Below, one piece after another: positions 61,433-64,000 of a stretch of DNA of 64,000 nucleotides. The DNA lies in assembly GCA_942159475.1 (NCBI GenBank), contig OW804095.1, positions 63,206,773 to 63,270,772 of the forward strand, given 5' to 3'. The notes below the pieces were generated by a model. That model ran no database searches. It saw only the letters and a program-made list of their open reading frames with translations, and was not told the origin of the DNA. The first letter of the stretch is position 1; every line of letters starts with the position of its first letter. A program made the position numbers and the translations under genes. The stretch is from Sthenelais limicola (Eukaryota; Annelida; Polychaeta; Phyllodocida; Sigalionidae).

Positions 61433-61718
61433 CTGTAAGCAATGACAACCTACGCATCGCTGGAAATGGATCATTTCCTGATGTATCCAGAATATCAAGT
61501 CTGTACGCCTCCCCACGTATGCGGTAGACTTTACGATGAAAATCCTCAATTGTTGGCGTATAATTCTCATCAAATTTGTTATTGAGAAATCGAGTCACTA
61601 TTGAAGTTTTGCCGACACGTGCCGATCCAAGGAGAACTAAGCGATGGCAGTTTTTGGCAGGGGCTTGCTCCCCTTCTGACAGGATCGGCACAGACCCTGG
61701 CCTTGGGGCTCGCTCCAT
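61433..61718 (-). CDS. RASD-type Ras-like GTPase, coding exon 1
   Basis: This is the N-terminal half of a small monomeric GTPase of the RASD (Dexras1/Rhes) branch of the Ras family, a guanine-nucleotide switch that in known members is anchored to membranes by a lipidated C-terminus. Residues 1-95 plus one base lie here. Visible are the P-loop GSARVGKTS (31-39), the effector loop YTPTIEDFHRK (53-63), which is diagnostic for RASD, and the G3 box DTSGN (78-82). The residue matching Ras Gln61 is Asn82, as in other RASD proteins. The start is the first ATG after an in-frame TGA about 60 bases upstream; it has A at -3 and G at +4. The exon ends ..ACAG|GTAAGAGT, a strong donor that splits the Gly96 codon (phase 1). 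Without splicing the frame runs three more codons to a stop. Residues 1-23 are Pro/Glu-rich and contain no Cys. The RASD assignment is firm; which vertebrate paralogue is closest is not decided. Confidence 0.95.
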
Positions 61719-61929
61719 TTTTTTCCCTTTGGAAACAAAATAGTTGGCGCGAATTCAAACCTGTGCCCTTTAAATGCAATAGTTATATAAGCGCAACAGA
61801 CTCACTATAATTGCAGTGGTTCGTCCCTCTGGAGGCATACACAAATCACTGGAATGATATATAAAGGTTGATGCAAAAGGTGTATCACACTAGTGGTTGA
61901 ACTGCGCTTATTCTTAATTGTCCACTCAC

Positions 61930-62220
61930 CAGGAGGCTTCTATGGTTACAGACACCTACGTTAGATATACTATCGCGGCAGGTCTGGCAGTAGTGGCTCC
62001 TCCACCTCCACATCTTCCAACTACTTCTCCTCCTGGACACCGTCGTCGTTGAAGCTGCATTCGCCCAGCAAGCATCGCTTCTAGTCGTACTCCCAGGGCA
62101 CCCACGAACATGGCTTTGGAAAGAGTGGTTAATTGGACTTGACTATGAAGGTAGGATTGTCCGGTTGGTGCAGAGGCGGCGGCAGCAGCGACAGCAGTGA
62201 AGCAGGTACAGCAATGCATG
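61930..62220 (-). promoter_or_regulatory. possible 5'UTR exon / promoter-proximal segment of the RASD-type gene
   Basis: This is a locally GC- and CpG-richer stretch with GCC/GGA-type triplet runs, unlike the AT-rich surroundings. On the minus strand it ends in CCTCCTG|GTGAGTGG, a consensus 5' splice donor at 61930/61929. It lies about 210 bp upstream of the coding exon and in the same orientation, so it could be a non-coding first exon. A candidate acceptor, GGGCACAG at about 61761, lies just before the coding start but has a poor pyrimidine tract. The 87-codon open frame across it (62219-61956) is low-complexity and probably not coding. This is inference only. Confidence 0.25.
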
Positions 62221-64000
62221 CTACCAGGTCGCCAGTCTTGATGACAAGGATCTATCTACATCGCAGCATGGGGTTTCAGTTCCCCTACCCATCGATCCAC
62301 CTTCGCCTCCTACATGCAACCTCCCTTTATCATAATATTATACTTTTCTAACCGTATAGGGAACCACAAAACACAGAGTGTAGTATTCTCCATCGGCTAG
62401 ATGCAATCAGAGTAGAATTTATAATCTTTTTGTAGTGTATAATAACTAATTCTATATTAGACAAAGCTTCATTGAGGACAATAAAGGACATTTTCCTTCA
62501 TAGACAGGGCCCTCTTCGTTTCATCCAACTTCAGTATCGCTGCAGTGATTCAGAGGGAATATGTGTCTTCGATAAAACCACCCCGCTCTGTCTTTATTTG
62601 TGTTCATAAATACTTCAGCACCCATCGGTCTTATAGCAACATTAATGTTGTATTCAATAAAGATGATTACAGAGGGAATATGGGTGGGATATAAACCAAC
62701 AGGCTTATCGGGTGATAGATGCAGAACACATAGCCCCTGTTGAGCGGCCCCATAGGAGCATTCTGCTGGTGAAGTCACACAAGCCACACTGCTGTAGAAT
62801 ATGGGGATAATCGCCCAGGGCAAGGCTAGCCAAGTCAATGGTGACCGCTACATGTTAATGACTCTAGGTTGAAGGCCTGGGATGTAACCATGGTCATTTA
62901 CTAGGCACTCCTAGAGGTTCGCAGATCACTATGCACGAAACATGGTCTTGACTCGAAGATGCATTGTGCTTTAGGACCTTTCCTGCTTGCCTTGGAATTT
63001 AATACGGATCGATCACCACATTCCCCTGTTTTAACATAATGAACTAATGATTAGTTCTCAAGTTTACTAAAGAATTGTGAATTACATTTAAACGGATACT
63101 TGTATTGCGTTTACGACTTTTGAATTAGGAAATGTAGGAATGTAAGACAACACGGTATACCAGACGTTCTATTGTACACTCCAAAAAGAAATCGACCCAT
63201 ATTATGTGGTTAATAACCTTTACTAGAGTCACACTCGACAATTGTTTTCAAGTTGTTATATCATATTACGTAATGATGACGTAATAGTGATTAACCACAT
63301 AATAATTAATGACCTAATTAAACACATTTTCGCTCTTGGCTTGCTCAAATTTTATTGACCATGTCTTTTATTACGAAATATGATTTTCCATTGCCACACC
63401 CTTTGCTCTGACCAAGAAACGGGCTCTATATGCTCTGTTGCCGATTGGTACCGATTGGACAGCTTCCACTCTACTTCATCATATTTTTTATTACCATATC
63501 GGCAGCAAAGGTCCCCTCCAGAGGGAATGTCATCTATAGTCCAGCTCATTGATTAAATCTTTATTTCCTTTTTTCTGCACATTGAATATATTTAAATTGG
63601 TACACGTCCATAATATATAGAACTGATGCGTGCATGTCTCTGATTCAATTGCCATCCCATATCAGCAAGAAACATTCTACCTTGAAGTGATCTGTTATCA
63701 GATTACTGATTTCTTTTTGTGCTCTTCTCATGCACTCAAGGTGTGCTGTGCTGGGTAGGAAACAATCAGTGTGGTCGAGATTTTAGCGTGATGTAGTGAG
63801 GGTTGAATTACCCAGGAACACGTTTTCATGGTCCCTCTAGAATTCTGCCCTTGTGGAGACATTTTCTCAAGAATGTACAACCGAACGGCATATGCAGTGT
63901 TCATATTCAGTGACCTATCACGACATTAGTGGAATGCGTGACATTAAAGAAAAAGTCCCTTGATATACGTATTTAAGGATTATATTAGAAATCATGCATT
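62221..64000. other. 5' side of the RASD-type gene, no other gene seen
   Basis: A minus frame of 105 codons (62838-62521) begins with a hydrophobic stretch but has no recognised family. A short inverted pair, attatgtggttaat and attaaccacataat, flanks 63200-63304 and may be a MITE. Otherwise nothing is supported. Confidence 0.35.

Noticed and set aside
61956..62219. 87-codon minus frame upstream of the GTPase exon
   Set aside because: It is Ala/Gly/Arg low-complexity from a CpG-rich patch and ends in a stop before the splice donor. It is more likely 5'UTR than protein.
62521..62838. 105-codon minus frame with a hydrophobic start
   Set aside because: There is no family resemblance, no conserved Cys spacing beyond chance and no splice context. 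It is kept only as a note in the 5' flank.
1..64000. CRISPR array, operon, phage or plasmid features
   Set aside because: There are no evenly spaced direct repeats with unique spacers and no dense coding. The split eukaryotic gene and retroelements exclude a prokaryotic source.

Overview
This window is animal nuclear DNA, most likely from a marine invertebrate. It is AT-rich and gene-poor. Coding exons are split by GT/AG introns, and it holds tRNA-derived SINEs, LINE tails, foldback MITEs, a tyrosine-recombinase retrotransposon and a Penelope-type ribozyme motif. Species cannot be fixed from sequence alone. There is no prokaryotic gene organisation and no CRISPR array.

One host gene is supported, and it occupies almost the whole window on the minus strand: a RASD-type (Dexras1/Rhes) small GTPase. 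Coding exon 1 is at 61718-61433 and coding exon 2 at 3680-3115. Together they give 283 residues with all five G boxes, the RASD effector loop, the RASD C-terminal motifs and a CAAX box. The two exons are joined by one phase-1 intron of 57,752 bp, so nearly everything else listed lies inside that intron. Positions 1-3114 are the 3' side of the gene and 61719-64000 the 5' side, where a possible 5'UTR exon with a good splice donor is seen.

The intron is a nest of mobile-element debris. 3.8-21 kb holds a dimeric tRNA-derived SINE, a second SINE relic, hairpin MITEs, a LINE 3' end that abuts an LTR with a short gag-like start, and inverted-repeat DNA elements. 21.9-26.0 kb holds a PIF/Harbinger-like MITE and a 3.85-kb element with 1.14-kb inverted arms around a decayed coding fragment. 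30.6-37.5 kb holds hairpins, a duplicated GC-richer block with CCAAT and ETS-like motifs, a tRNA-like unit followed by a 22-bp minisatellite, a broken DIRS/Ngaro-type retrotransposon (Gag, RT-RNase H and tyrosine recombinase all damaged), and two inverted-repeat elements. 39.8-41.8 kb holds LINE remnants on both strands. 49.8 kb holds a hammerhead-ribozyme-like motif of Penelope-like type. 52.4-53.6 kb holds a long pyrimidine tract and a ~90-bp tandem repeat.

Points most worth a second look are the very long RASD intron, the N-terminus that lacks a counterpart of the nitrosylated cysteine of mammalian Dexras1, the large foldback element with its internal coding relic, the hammerhead-like motif with paired changes at two core positions, and the promoter-like block inside the intron.
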